A stretch of DNA of 10,514 nt, from contig JAFGJI010000025.1 in the NCBI GenBank assembly GCA_016929175.1, forward strand, positions 1 through 10,514, read 5' to 3'. The first letter of the stretch is position 1, and every line of letters begins with the position of its first letter. Made by a program: the position numbers and the translations under genes. This DNA is from Thermoplasmatota archaeon (GTDB taxonomy: Archaea > Thermoplasmatota > Penumbrarchaeia > Penumbrarchaeales > Penumbrarchaeaceae). Positions 1-8,800 of the stretch are shown one piece after another. The notes under the pieces are model-generated. The model saw nothing but the letters and a program-made list of their open reading frames with translations. It had not been told where the DNA came from and made no database searches.

Positions 1-1
1 C

Positions 2-124
2 GGGGGGTTGTATGGAGAGATACGGTATAAATGTTGTGTCATGAACGGATACAGGTCATCCGCATCTTCTTCCGGAGATGATATGAACATTTCGGAAAAA
101 GAAAAATATAACACTGCATTCTGA
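2..124 (+). other. Short open frame running in from the window edge (possible 3' end of an upstream gene)
   Basis: Read in the frame of base 2, this stretch is open from the window edge to a TGA at 122-124, with in-frame ATGs at 41 and 83. It would give at most 40 residues here, ending in a charged tail (EKEKYNTAF). A GGAG sits at 74-77, five bases before the ATG at 83. It could be the end of a gene cut by the window edge, a small peptide gene, or chance. The likely TATA element of the downstream acylphosphatase lies inside it. I recognise no family and the frame is too short to judge by composition. Confidence 0.2.
104..111 (+). promoter_or_regulatory. TATA box of the acylphosphatase gene
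   Basis: AAATATAA lies in an A-rich run that follows a purine-rich stretch (GGAAAAAG), which could act as the TFB recognition element. Its centre is about 24 bp before the ATG at 131. Archaeal transcription starts roughly 25 bp downstream of the TATA centre, so the mRNA would begin at or next to the start codon and be leaderless. No Shine-Dalgarno motif is evident just before the ATG, which fits. Confidence 0.55.
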
Positions 125-130
125 CAGCAC

Positions 131-403
131 ATGGAACGGCTCCATGTCATATACAAGGGTATTGTCCAGGGGGTCTGGTTCCGCGCCAACTGCCGGAAGA
201 AGGCGATCGAACTTGGGCTGGTCGGATGGGTCCGGAACCTTCCGGACGGAAGCGTTGAATCCGTGGCCGAAGGAAGCAGAGAGAACCTCCAAAAGCTTTT
301 AAAATGGTGCTCGAACGACCAGCCCCATGCAAGGGTGAGGGAGGCGGATGCTCGCTGGGAGAAATATCTGGGTGAGTTCGAAGGGTTCAGTATCATCCGT
401 TGA
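131..403 (+). CDS. acyP: Acylphosphatase
   Basis: A 90-residue cytoplasmic enzyme of the acylphosphatase family, which hydrolyses the carboxyl-phosphate bond of acyl phosphates (EC 3.6.1.7). The length is normal for the family. The N-terminal signature is clear: GIVQGVWFR at residues 10-18 forms the phosphate-binding loop with catalytic Arg18, and GWVRNLPDGSVE at 32-43 contains catalytic Asn36 and the conserved DG turn. The ending (EGFSIIR) matches the usual last strand. The ATG at 131 is chosen because the family begins only a few residues before the first strand and because a TATA-like element lies about 24 bp upstream. The gene stands alone, 76 bp before the transporter gene, which has its own promoter. 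The family is often small and constitutive, and the cellular substrate is generally uncertain. Confidence 0.95.
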   Translation: MERLHVIYKGIVQGVWFRANCRKKAIELGLVGWVRNLPDGSVESVAEGSRENLQKLLKWCSNDQPHARVREADARWEKYLGEFEGFSIIR

Positions 404-433
404 GGGCCATTTAATGGGTGTTCAAAAAGTACC

Positions 434-440
434 TATATAA
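434..440 (+). promoter_or_regulatory. TATA box of the POT transporter gene
   Basis: TATATAA follows an A-rich, BRE-like stretch (AAAAAGTACC). Its centre is about 43 bp before the ATG at 480, so transcription should begin near 462 and leave a leader of roughly 18 nt. This differs from the other genes in the window, whose TATA elements sit 24-30 bp before the start codon. Confidence 0.6.
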
Positions 441-465
441 TTTCCCCTTTCCTCGATTCAGAACC

Positions 466-470
466 GGAGG
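466..470 (+). promoter_or_regulatory. Shine-Dalgarno site of the POT transporter gene
   Basis: GGAGG lies nine bases before the ATG at 480 and would fall within the short leader predicted from the TATA box at 434-440. It supports this ATG as the start. It is the clearest ribosome-binding site in the window; most neighbouring genes look leaderless. Confidence 0.6.
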
Positions 471-479
471 ACGGCAGGA

Positions 480-2339
480 ATGGGCATCAAGGAGAAGGCA
501 GTTGATACCTACAGGACCTTCATCCCCCAGTTCTGGGTGGTCATTTCCCTGGAGCTCTTCGAGAGAGGGGCATATTACGGGATAATGGGATATTTCGCCT
601 ACCATCTCAAGTTCAACCTGGGGATCTCCCCATCTACCTTCGGGATAATGTTCGCGGTACTCCTCTTCCTGCTCTATTTCGTTCCGATCATATCAGCATC
701 GCTGGCAAGGAAGATAGGATACAAGACGATCCTGACCGGTGCTTTCCTGTTGATGATACCCTCCTATTTCATAATGACATTCGCCAGGAGCGAATATGCT
801 TTCTTCCCATTGATCCTCTTGTGGGGTATCGGGGCTGGAGCATTCAAGCCCATGGTCTCCGCCACCATAGCACATGTTACGGAAAAGAAGCACCGCAATC
901 TCGCCTATTCCATCTACTACCTCACCATCAACTGGGGCTCCGCCATCGCCATGTTCATGATCGGAGTTCTCATTCCCAAACATTTTGCCGCTCTGGTGTT
1001 CACGATCGGCGGTATTCTCATAGTCATCAACCTTCTCATAACGATCTTTCTTTACCGGAATCCCATCGAAAAGGACCCCACAGAGAAGATCTCGACGGCC
1101 TTCGTCAATATGGGGAGGGTGCTTTCCGACAGGAAATTTGCTATTCTGCTGCTGATATATTCCGGGTTCTTCTTCATCTTCTCCTCCATGCATACGTTCC
1201 TTCCCGTTTACATGGAGGATTTCGGGCTCACCCGATGGCCGATCACAAATACCTCGCTGATGGGGGTGATCAACCCGATTACCATCGTTTCACTGGGTCC
1301 CTTTCTCTCCAAGGTGGCGGACAAGCACGAATCCCTTAGATTGATGATCACGGGAATGGCTGTCTTCTCCATCGGTCTGGCCCTACTAGGACTGTTCCCG
1401 GCATGGTACACCCTCTGGATCGGGATAGTAATATTCTCCATAGGCGAGTTCCTGACGCATCCGAATTTCATTTCCTACGTTTCCAAGATAGCGCCGGAAG
1501 AGAAGGTTGCCCTTTACATGGGTTATGCATTCCTTCCTTCAGCTGCCGGGAACGTGTTCGGGTCGGCATTTGGCGGTTTCATCTACGAAAAGGTCGCTAT
1601 AAACATGGAAGCACCCAAGATGTTCTGGGCCATATACGTCGGTATCGGACTCCTGACGATCGGGAACTTCCTACTCTACAACCGCTTCATGGTTGACAGG
1701 GAGAAAAGGGCCGTGGTCATCAAAAAGGATCTCTTCACTTTCCGATGGTCATTCCTGGGCGTCTGGGCGGTCATACCATTGATAGTCCTCGCCGGGATAT
1801 CCCTCGGGACCACGGATTACGTTGGGGGCGGTGAAGGTGACGATGAGAAATATGTCTACGACCTTCGGTCCGTCACAATAAGCTATTCGGGAACCCTTTC
1901 CGAAGGTCGGACAGACACGCATGAGCTTCTGATAAGCGAGGAGAATGTCCGGTGGGTCAACATCACGCTTTCATGGTCGGACGAACCGGACCAGACATTC
2001 CTTCTTCGTACATTCGAGAACCAGCCGGACCTTTTTGAAATATCCTTCACCCCCTGCAACGCAACGGAGATCTCCGCAGATGGAGCGAACGGGGAAAACG
2101 GCGATGGAGAACTATTTCTAAGCCATAATTACGATATCGAGCCTGACCATACCAATGGTACAGGTATCCATACCATTGCGGTGACCCTTGTCGATGTAGG
2201 GGATTACCAGAGCAGGTTCGATCCTCCGATATCACTCCCGGGCAGACCCAGCGACACCGGGAATTCATATGATGTCCAGGTGACCTACCTGCATCTTGTC
2301 AAGGTGGAGAAGGAAGGGACGCAGACCTCAGAGGTTTAG
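480..2339 (+). CDS. POT/PTR2-type MFS transporter with a thirteenth membrane segment and an extracellular C-terminal domain
   Basis: A 619-residue membrane protein of the proton-dependent oligopeptide transporter (POT) branch of the major facilitator superfamily, expected to import di- or tripeptides with protons. POT hallmarks are visible: E25-L-F-E-R29 followed by AYYG in segment 1, RKIGYKTIL in the loop between segments 2 and 3, GIGAGAFKPMVSA (116-128) in segment 4, YSIYYLTINWGSA (143-155) in segment 5, and GEF (E323) with the following KIAPEEK in the segment-10 region. Twelve hydrophobic segments span about 18-401. A further one at about 423-443 should carry the C-terminus outside. Residues 444-619 are hydrophilic, rich in alternating beta-like stretches with several NxS/T sequons, and resemble a beta-sandwich; the stretch VNITLSWSDEPDQ is weakly reminiscent of PPC or P-type domains. 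Typical prokaryotic POT proteins lack this tail. The substrate is inferred from the family. Start set by GGAGG at 466-470. Confidence 0.85.
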   Translation: MGIKEKAVDTYRTFIPQFWVVISLELFERGAYYGIMGYFAYHLKFNLGISPSTFGIMFAVLLFLLYFVPIISASLARKIGYKTILTGAFLLMIPSYFIMTFARSEYAFFPLILLWGIGAGAFKPMVSATIAHVTEKKHRNLAYSIYYLTINWGSAIAMFMIGVLIPKHFAALVFTIGGILIVINLLITIFLYRNPIEKDPTEKISTAFVNMGRVLSDRKFAILLLIYSGFFFIFSSMHTFLPVYMEDFGLTRWPITNTSLMGVINPITIVSLGPFLSKVADKHESLRLMITGMAVFSIGLALLGLFPAWYTLWIGIVIFSIGEFLTHPNFISYVSKIAPEEKVALYMGYAFLPSAAGNVFGSAFGGFIYEKVAINMEAPKMFWAIYVGIGLLTIGNFLLYNRFMVDREKRAVVIKKDLFTFRWSFLGVWAVIPLIVLAGISLGTTDYVGGGEGDDEKYVYDLRSVTISYSGTLSEGRTDTHELLISEENVRWVNITLSWSDEPDQTFLLRTFENQPDLFEISFTPCNATEISADGANGENGDGELFLSHNYDIEPDHTNGTGIHTIAVTLVDVGDYQSRFDPPISLPGRPSDTGNSYDVQVTYLHLVKVEKEGTQTSEV

Positions 2340-2382
2340 CCCCAGCGTTGACGATGTTCCATAATGAAACCGTTATGAACCG

Positions 2383-2400
2383 ATATTTTGAAATATTTTG
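2383..2400 (+). promoter_or_regulatory. Tandem TATA-like elements before the propeller surface-protein gene
   Basis: ATATTTTG occurs twice, at 2383-2390 and 2393-2400, exactly 10 bp apart. The second copy, read as AAATATTTT (2391-2399), is centred about 24 bp before the ATG at 2419, the position expected for a leaderless transcript. The first copy may be a second TATA-like site or part of a regulator site. The T-runs could also help end the transporter transcript. All roles are inferred from position. Confidence 0.45.
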
Positions 2401-2418
2401 GCAAATGATGGATATCTC

Positions 2419-5043
2419 ATGAAGGGCGCGGCATATTTCGCAATTATCGCAATATGCTTGATCATCATACCACTCCATTCAGCATCCTGTCTTTCAAGTT
2501 CGGAGAGCTGCCCCGGACCGGATGAGTTTACGAGGTCCATTGATGACATGTCCTTCTTCAGCGAGAGGGTCCACTACGAGAATGATATCATATATCGTGC
2601 AGCTGCCGGGGACTTCATGCCCGAACATCCGGGGAATGAACTTGCAACATGCTCCTCCAACGGAAATGTCGTGATCACCTACGGGACCAGGCGATCATGG
2701 ACCTCAGAGGTCGTCCATCACTCCATCTATCCCTGGGGAGAGAATGCAGAGGTCTATTCCATGGATGCGGGTGATGTCCTTCCGGAAAATGAGGGCGAGG
2801 AACTCATTGCCGTTGACATGAGAAATTTCGTTAATCTTATTGAATATCAGGAGACAACCAGGAAGTGGACATCGGAGAGGATCTGGAACGATACAGATTG
2901 GCTCTACGAAGTGGACCTTGGCGAGCTTTCAGGTGGACCGGACCAGCTCGAAATTGTGGTGGTTGGAGAACAGAAGCATGCAAAATTGCTCGAAAGAAAA
3001 GGAGACTTCTGGACCAATACGACAATTGCCAGGGATATCGATATATTCGAAACCTGCTGGATAACAGATATATACGAGGAAATACCAGGTAACGAGGTAT
3101 ATCTCGGAGGAGGCCGGGGAATAATATTCGTCTCCTATCCCGAAGGGGATGCCTGGCATCAGGAGGAGATAATGGATGTCGGGTCCCAGATCACGGACCT
3201 CCTAGCAGCGGACATTGATCCCGACATATCCGGCAGGGAACTCTACGCATCGACCATAGCAGGTGACGTCTGGAAGGTCTGGCTGTCGGAAGAGGAATGG
3301 AAGAAGAGCCTGGTCCATTCGGAAGGGAAGCTCATCTACGGCATGGAAACGGGTATGTTCGATGGAAGGGAAGTCCTGTCCATCGCCAGCTACAACAACC
3401 GTATCGTGATCATATGGTATGACAACGGTTTCAGGTTCGTAGAGGTGTACCGGGAAGAGTTCGTGATAATGGGAACGGCCGTCCTGGACATAGACCTGGC
3501 CCATGAGGGGAACGAGATCATCTCCCTCAGCTATCTGGGCAGGGTCGCCATGATATTCCAGGAGGAGGACGGGGCGGAGCTGATACTGCCCTTCCAAGAA
3601 ACGTCCATTTCGGTCGGCGAGACCATCAGGGTCCCGTTCATCGTCGAAAGCACGGGACGATACGGGGGAAATGCAGACATATTCCTTGAGAGCGCTTCGA
3701 ACCATGTCGATGCTGTCCTGCAGGAGGTGACGATCGCCACTGGCTCCATATCGTATATAGAGATCAGGGGCATCTTACCCTCCGGACCCGAACCATCGGA
3801 GGTCTGGATATACGCAAACACATCTCTTGGCAGTAAAAAGGAAGTGCTGCTGATCCATGTGAATGATGAAGGACCGGTTTTCGATGCGGAATTGCCCATC
3901 ATCGACATTACCGTGAATGCCGACAGCCAGATAGATCTGTCCTTTGATGTATCCTCCAAAAGCGAAAGCTCTTTCAGCTACGTTTTGGAGGACCAACTGA
4001 CACCGGTGGGAATTTCCGTCAATGGTATGGATGATATATTCGTTATGAAAGAGGGTGTGATGAGGATCTCCGGAACGGTCTCCGTGAAGAGCTGGGTTCC
4101 CGAAGACGAATATTCGTCATTCATCCTGCTTGACGCGGGTGGCGGCAAAATAAGGGCAGTGGGTGTAAAGATCTCCGTAAGGGAGAGGCGGGACCCTACC
4201 TTCAGACTGCAGCTGGGGACCGCGATGGTCTCCATACCCGTCGGCGGGAATTCATCCGTTCCCCTGAACGTCATAGCCGAGTACGGGTTCGAGGGGAACG
4301 TATCGCTCTCGTTCTCACCGGATATTCCCGGTATCTCGGTGGACCTGTCAAGTTCCCTCATCAAACCCACGGGGTCCGTTGATGTGTTCATCGAGATCAC
4401 CGGGGGCGAGGGCGAGTATTACATCCAGCTGAAAGGGTCTTCCGGAGATATATACAAGGAGACCTTCCTCCTGCTGGCGATCCTGCCCCCGGAAAGGGAA
4501 CTTGATGCCATTTTCGAGCAAGGGGGTTACGAATACGTGGAGCAGAAAGGTGACCGGGTGATCTCCGAATTCTGGGTCATTCTCTCCCCCATCAACGGGG
4601 AATTGACGGACCTGGTGCTCCAAGTCGACGGTCTTCCGGACAATTTCACCGTCACCATACTGCCTTCCACGGTCCAGAGGCTCTTCTTCCCGCTGAACAT
4701 ATCCTTCATTCTGGAAGGTCCACGCCGTGAAGCGCCTTCTTCGATAACGCTGAACGTTTCCGGACCGGCGGAGGGGCCGTGGGAGATCGAGATACCTCTC
4801 CTTTTACGGGAAGACACGAATGGGGAGAACCGCAGCTATCTGACCTTTATTATCGTTGCAGCCGTGGTGATCCTGCTGGCAGCAGTTGCGGCTTTCCTGG
4901 TCCTCGGATCAAGGTCGACGAGAGATTTAAATCGTGAGGACAGCGTTCGAGACCACGATGAGAATGGACCCCCGCATCGCCGTCCTGCGGCCCCTGAACG
5001 GATCAATGGCAGCCGCCGCGGTAATGATAGGTTCGATAATTGA
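2419..5043 (+). CDS. Secreted, membrane-anchored surface protein with seven propeller-like repeats and beta-sandwich regions
   Basis: An 874-residue predicted cell-surface protein. A signal peptide covers about 1-24 (MKGAAYFAIIAICLIII core). Seven repeats follow, each with an acidic turn and a G-x-E-hydrophobic motif (for example AGDFMPEHPGNEL at 63-75 and IDPDISGREL near 266), starting near residues 63, 116, 166, 217, 265, 310 and 357. The spacing of 45-53 residues fits a seven-bladed beta-propeller of the FG-GAP/VCBS-like or PQQ-like kind. Residues from about 390 to 800 look like four Ig-like or NEW3-like beta-sandwich regions with NxS/T sequons. A membrane segment at about 810-832 is followed by a 42-residue charged tail. 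The ligand is unknown; a binding or adhesion role is inference. An in-frame TTG at 2398 would add seven residues, but it overlaps the TATA-like element, so the ATG at 2419 is preferred. The last 86 bp overlap the prenyltransferase gene. Confidence 0.75.
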   Translation: MKGAAYFAIIAICLIIIPLHSASCLSSSESCPGPDEFTRSIDDMSFFSERVHYENDIIYRAAAGDFMPEHPGNELATCSSNGNVVITYGTRRSWTSEVVHHSIYPWGENAEVYSMDAGDVLPENEGEELIAVDMRNFVNLIEYQETTRKWTSERIWNDTDWLYEVDLGELSGGPDQLEIVVVGEQKHAKLLERKGDFWTNTTIARDIDIFETCWITDIYEEIPGNEVYLGGGRGIIFVSYPEGDAWHQEEIMDVGSQITDLLAADIDPDISGRELYASTIAGDVWKVWLSEEEWKKSLVHSEGKLIYGMETGMFDGREVLSIASYNNRIVIIWYDNGFRFVEVYREEFVIMGTAVLDIDLAHEGNEIISLSYLGRVAMIFQEEDGAELILPFQETSISVGETIRVPFIVESTGRYGGNADIFLESASNHVDAVLQEVTIATGSISYIEIRGILPSGPEPSEVWIYANTSLGSKKEVLLIHVNDEGPVFDAELPIIDITVNADSQIDLSFDVSSKSESSFSYVLEDQLTPVGISVNGMDDIFVMKEGVMRISGTVSVKSWVPEDEYSSFILLDAGGGKIRAVGVKISVRERRDPTFRLQLGTAMVSIPVGGNSSVPLNVIAEYGFEGNVSLSFSPDIPGISVDLSSSLIKPTGSVDVFIEITGGEGEYYIQLKGSSGDIYKETFLLLAILPPERELDAIFEQGGYEYVEQKGDRVISEFWVILSPINGELTDLVLQVDGLPDNFTVTILPSTVQRLFFPLNISFILEGPRREAPSSITLNVSGPAEGPWEIEIPLLLREDTNGENRSYLTFIIVAAVVILLAAVAAFLVLGSRSTRDLNREDSVRDHDENGPPHRRPAAPERINGSRRGNDRFDN
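4925..4932 (+). promoter_or_regulatory. Intragenic TATA box for the prenyltransferase gene
   Basis: ATTTAAAT, a perfect palindrome, lies inside the coding sequence of the preceding surface protein, just after its membrane segment. Its centre is about 29 bp before the ATG at 4958, so a transcript would begin near 4954. This supports 4958 (or the ATG at 4964) over the upstream in-frame GTG at 4934 and suggests the lipid gene can be transcribed separately from its neighbour. Confidence 0.45.
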
Positions 5044-5797
5044 TAATGGCCAGGGTCTTTTTCAGGATGCGGCCGCGGTCGTTCTTCTATCCCTGTCCGC
5101 ATTCATGATGGCCGGCGGGGCGAACATCCTGAACGACCTTCAGGATGCGGACATTGACAGGAAAGCCCATCCCAAACGCCCCCTGGCGTCCGGCAACTTA
5201 TCGGAGAAGGATGCAAGGACCATGCTTGTGGCACTCTGGAGCGGGGGCATTCTCTCGGCCTGTGCAGCGTCCTTCATTATCAGGGCACTCCTTCCCATGC
5301 TCATAGTCTTGATATCTCTTGCATTGATGGTGCTTTACGAGAAACATCTCAAGAGAAGGGGGCTCCCGGGCAATCTTATCGTAGGGTTGCTTACCGGCGC
5401 TCCTTTTCTTCTCGGCGCATCCGCGGGAGAGTTCTCTCTTTTCATCCTTGCCATCTTCCTCATGGCTTTCCTTTCAAACACCTCCAGAGAGATCATGAAG
5501 GACATTCAGGACATGGGGACCGACAGGGGGTTACGATCGACGCTTCCCCTCAAAAAAGGCAGGCCATTTGCCTTCAGGGTGGGGGCCGCATTCATGCTGC
5601 TTGGGGCCCTATCGAGCTTCGTTCCGATAATGCTGCATGGATGGGACATGGTCTATCTCATCGGGGTATGCACGGCGGACGCGGTCCTGATGATCTCCAT
5701 CATCTATCTTGCATCCGACCCTCTGAAGGCTCAGTGGATCGCGAAACTGGGGATGCTCTGCGCCATGGCCGTCTTCGCTGTTTGGAGCCTTGGATAG
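4958..5797 (+). CDS. UbiA-family prenyltransferase, probable digeranylgeranylglyceryl phosphate synthase
   Basis: A 279-residue integral membrane enzyme of the UbiA superfamily. In archaea the member of this type attaches the second geranylgeranyl chain to geranylgeranylglyceryl phosphate (EC 2.5.1.42), an early step of ether-lipid synthesis at the membrane. Both Mg-diphosphate motifs are present: N59-D-x-x-D63-x-x-x-D67 followed by HPKRPLASG (71-79), and R177-E-I-M-K-D182-x-x-D185-x-x-x-D189. The wording REIMKDIQDMGTDRG followed by TLP is typical of DGGGP synthase rather than of quinone or heme prenyltransferases. Several hydrophobic segments cover the rest, as expected for the fold. The frame also opens with a GTG at 4934 (8 residues longer), and ATG 4964 would be two residues shorter; 4958 fits the TATA element at 4925-4932. 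The gene begins inside the preceding gene in another frame, overlapping it by 86 bp. Substrate assignment is by family resemblance. Confidence 0.87.
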   Translation: MRMDPRIAVLRPLNGSMAAAAVMIGSIIDNGQGLFQDAAAVVLLSLSAFMMAGGANILNDLQDADIDRKAHPKRPLASGNLSEKDARTMLVALWSGGILSACAASFIIRALLPMLIVLISLALMVLYEKHLKRRGLPGNLIVGLLTGAPFLLGASAGEFSLFILAIFLMAFLSNTSREIMKDIQDMGTDRGLRSTLPLKKGRPFAFRVGAAFMLLGALSSFVPIMLHGWDMVYLIGVCTADAVLMISIIYLASDPLKAQWIAKLGMLCAMAVFAVWSLG

Positions 5798-5816
5798 AAG
5801 CATTTGTGTGGGAAAC

Positions 5817-5822
5817 ATTAAT
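5817..5822 (+). promoter_or_regulatory. Weak TATA-like element of the NosD-like surface-protein gene
   Basis: ATTAAT, preceded by GGAAAC, is centred about 28 bp before the ATG at 5848, in the 50-bp gap after the prenyltransferase gene. The same ATTAAT core is found at the matching position upstream of fen (10150-10155). No Shine-Dalgarno motif is obvious before the ATG, so a leaderless mRNA is likely. The element is weaker than the TATATAA or AAATATAA boxes. Confidence 0.35.
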
Positions 5823-5847
5823 CATCCATCACACATTAAGCACGGTT

Positions 5848-8800
5848 ATGAGAGAAGTACTCTTCCTCATCGCCCTGTCCATGGTGCTTGCTTGCCCGGT
5901 GCTGCACGACGGATCGGCGGGCAGCGAAGGTGATATGCCCATGCTCCCGGAGCCCTTTGCTCCGGTGGACCATTCACCCATCTCGATAAGCGGGAACGAT
6001 GCCCTTTCATCAAGGGCATCCCTTGAAGGATGGTCAGGGTCAGGGTCATCAGGGGACCCTTTCATCATATCGGACTACAAAATATTAGCAACCGGTACAT
6101 CCTGCATATCCATATCCAACACGGACCTTTATCTCGTAATCAGTGGATGCAACCTGACAAATGGAGCCCTTGCAGGCATATACCTCTCGAATTCCGCAAA
6201 CGTGAGAATAACGGAGAATACCATCGGACCCAACGATGGGGACGGAATCCTGCTGAGCAACTCGAATTACATCCTCATCGACAACAACACCATGAACGTC
6301 GAACTGGTGTTCGTGATGAACTATAACGGGATACACCTGACCGGCTCTTCCACCGGGAACACCATCGAGAACAACAGGATCGATAGGTCGGAAAGCGACG
6401 GGATCAGGTTGGAAGGAAGCTCCACTGACAATATCATCAGGCATAACTACATCGTGGAGAACTGGAACAACGGCATCAGCATAGCTTCCGATGACAATCT
6501 CGTTGTGGAAAATACCATTTGGGCCAACAAAGTGGGCGTGATGGTGGATGCCGATAACATCCGGATGACCGGCAACCTCCTGCGCCAGAACTCATGGGGG
6601 GTTACCCTTCATTCGGGCGGCGGGAACACCGTCAGTTACAACAATTTCGTAAGGAACACCTACGGGGTGAGGATCTTCCTTTCCAACAACAACGAAATAT
6701 CCGACAACTACATACTGAAATCCGACAAGTTCGGTATAGATTTCGAGCATTCGTCCGCAAGCGGGAACAGGATATTCCAGAACTATTTCTTCTACAATAA
6801 CGGAACGGGGAGCTATTATGTCTTCTCCATGAGGCAGTCAAGGGACCTGAGCAAGACAAACATCTGGCACTCGACAACGAACCGCGGCAATTACTGGCAT
6901 GACATGAGGTCGCCCGACACCAATTCAGATGGCATCGTCGACCAGTGGTATTTCCTCGAGGGGGGCGAGCAGCACGATTACTATCCCCTTGTCAACTCCC
7001 CTATCCCGGATGTCTTCACGCCCCCGAAGAAGCTGGCAGCCCAGCCCGGACAGGACCATATAAATCTATCCTGGTGGCCCGTGAACTACGGAATGGGGGT
7101 GCTGGTCCAGAGGTTCAATATATACAGGAACGAAAGGGAGGGCGGGGAATTCTACATAGGCAGCACCGATGCCGATTCACTGTCATATACCGACCGTGAT
7201 GTGGTCCCCGGAAGGAGCTATTACTATTACGTTACCGCCGTGACAGAAATAGCCGAGAGCAACAGGTCCAACCGGGTAAAGAGCTCGCCGGATGTCGCCA
7301 GACCATCAGTATCCATCACCTCTCCCGGGGAAGGTGATGTGCTGAATTACGGCGACGTTTTCATAAACTGGACGGGGACCGACAACATAGCGATCGACCG
7401 GTTCGAGATCACACTGGACGATGAACCGACGATGGATGTCGGGCTCAATGAACATTATCTGTTCCTTGACCTCGAGGAGGGAGAACATTCCGTGGAGGTC
7501 CGTATCTATGATATGGCCGAAAACAACCGGAGCGATACTTTGAATTTCATCGTGGACCTCACGGATCCCACGATCACGATGCAGAAGGGAGGGGATGGTC
7601 CGATAATGTTCAACACCGACCTTCCATATGTAAAATGGAGTTCAGAAGATACGGGCCCGGGGATCGACCATCATCTGATAACCCACGACGGCGAGAACTG
7701 GACCAGACTGGGAGACGTAAAGGAATATCTGTTCACATTCCCCCTTGATGCCGGAGAATTTACCATAACCGTTCGGTGCGTTGATAAAGGGGGAAACTGG
7801 GCTCAGGACAGTGTCGATATAGTGGTCGACCTCTTGCCGCCCACCCTGTGGATCATCAGTCCCGCCGGGCCGGGATACTACAATGTCGGGACCATCGAGA
7901 TCGTTTATTCGGCGTTCGATGACCTGACCAACGTAACAGGTTTTTTCGTCAGGATCGACACGGGCAATTGGATAGCGAAGGGACTTGCGAGATCGCACAA
8001 CTTCACCTACCTGGATGAGGGTGAGCACCACCTGTACGTGAAAGCTCTGGATGGGTCCGGGAACGATGTCATAGTATCCACGGCAGGAACCGTGGACATG
8101 AGCCCCCCCGAGCTTCAGATCCTCAATCTTGTGAATGGGACCCTCTACAATGGGCCTGTGACCCTCGAATGGGAGGTCCATGACGAGATATCGGGAATGA
8201 ACGGTTCCCGGATAAGCATCGATGGGGGGGAATGGACCTACTATTCCGTTCCCAAACCCGTTGTCTTGGAATCCCTGCAGGACGGGGACCATTTCCTCAT
8301 CCTGGAAGCCGAGGATAGGGCAGGCAATGTGAGGTCTGTCAACATATCGTACTCCTTCGATGTCACCTATCCCTTCGCTACCCATGTCAGTCCCGGAGGA
8401 TATGATGCGGATGTGAGTTCGAACATAACCATCACCTTCTCGGAGGAGATGGACAGGGATTCCGTGATCTTGGATTCTCCGGGGATCAATGGAAGGAGGA
8501 TATGGGCGGGGAACAATCTCACGCTCATACCCTATACCGATCTGGAGTATTCCAGAAAGTATTCACTTGCCGTTGGGGGAAAGGACCTTGCGGGGAACGA
8601 TATGGCGGTCTTCAACTGGTTCTTCGTGACCGAGGAGGACCTCTCGCTGAGGTTCGGCAGAGTGCATGGAAGGGTCGTCACGACCGATGGAAGGCCGCTG
8701 CCGGGGGCAAGTTACCGTTTCAAGACGGGAGAAAAAGGTGTATGCGACGAGGAGGGTAGGTTCGATACCTACGTGGAGACTGGAAAGAATTTCATAATCG

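Noticed and set aside
441..450. Pyrimidine-rich tract after the acylphosphatase gene as a terminator
   Set aside because: It lies downstream of the next gene's TATA box, is interrupted by four C residues, and has no associated structure, so I cannot support it.
693..1339. Open frames of 166 codons (minus) and 172 codons (plus) inside the transporter gene
   Set aside because: They lie entirely within a transporter frame with clear membrane segments and POT motifs, and their own translations look random.
2398..2418. TTG at 2398 as the start of the propeller surface protein
   Set aside because: It overlaps the TATA-like element, adds polar residues before the signal peptide, and is a rarer start codon than the ATG at 2419.
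2479..2492. Possible lipoprotein cleavage site (SASC) at the end of the propeller protein's signal peptide
   Set aside because: The residue three before the cysteine is serine rather than the usual Leu, Val or Ile, and the protein already has a C-terminal membrane anchor.
3202..3705. Minus-strand open frame of 167 codons inside the propeller gene
   Set aside because: It has no family resemblance, and it is opposite the repeat region that explains the DNA.
5641..5847. Upstream extension of the NosD-like gene's reading frame into the prenyltransferase gene
   Set aside because: The extra 69 residues have no hydrophobic signal and read across a convincing gene in another frame. The ATG at 5848 begins a proper signal peptide and has a TATA-like element at the right distance.
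7642..8385. Long open frame of 247 codons on the minus strand inside the NosD-like gene
   Set aside because: Its protein has no recognisable motif, while the plus-strand frame has continuous Ig-like repeats. It is a shadow frame of a GC-rich gene.
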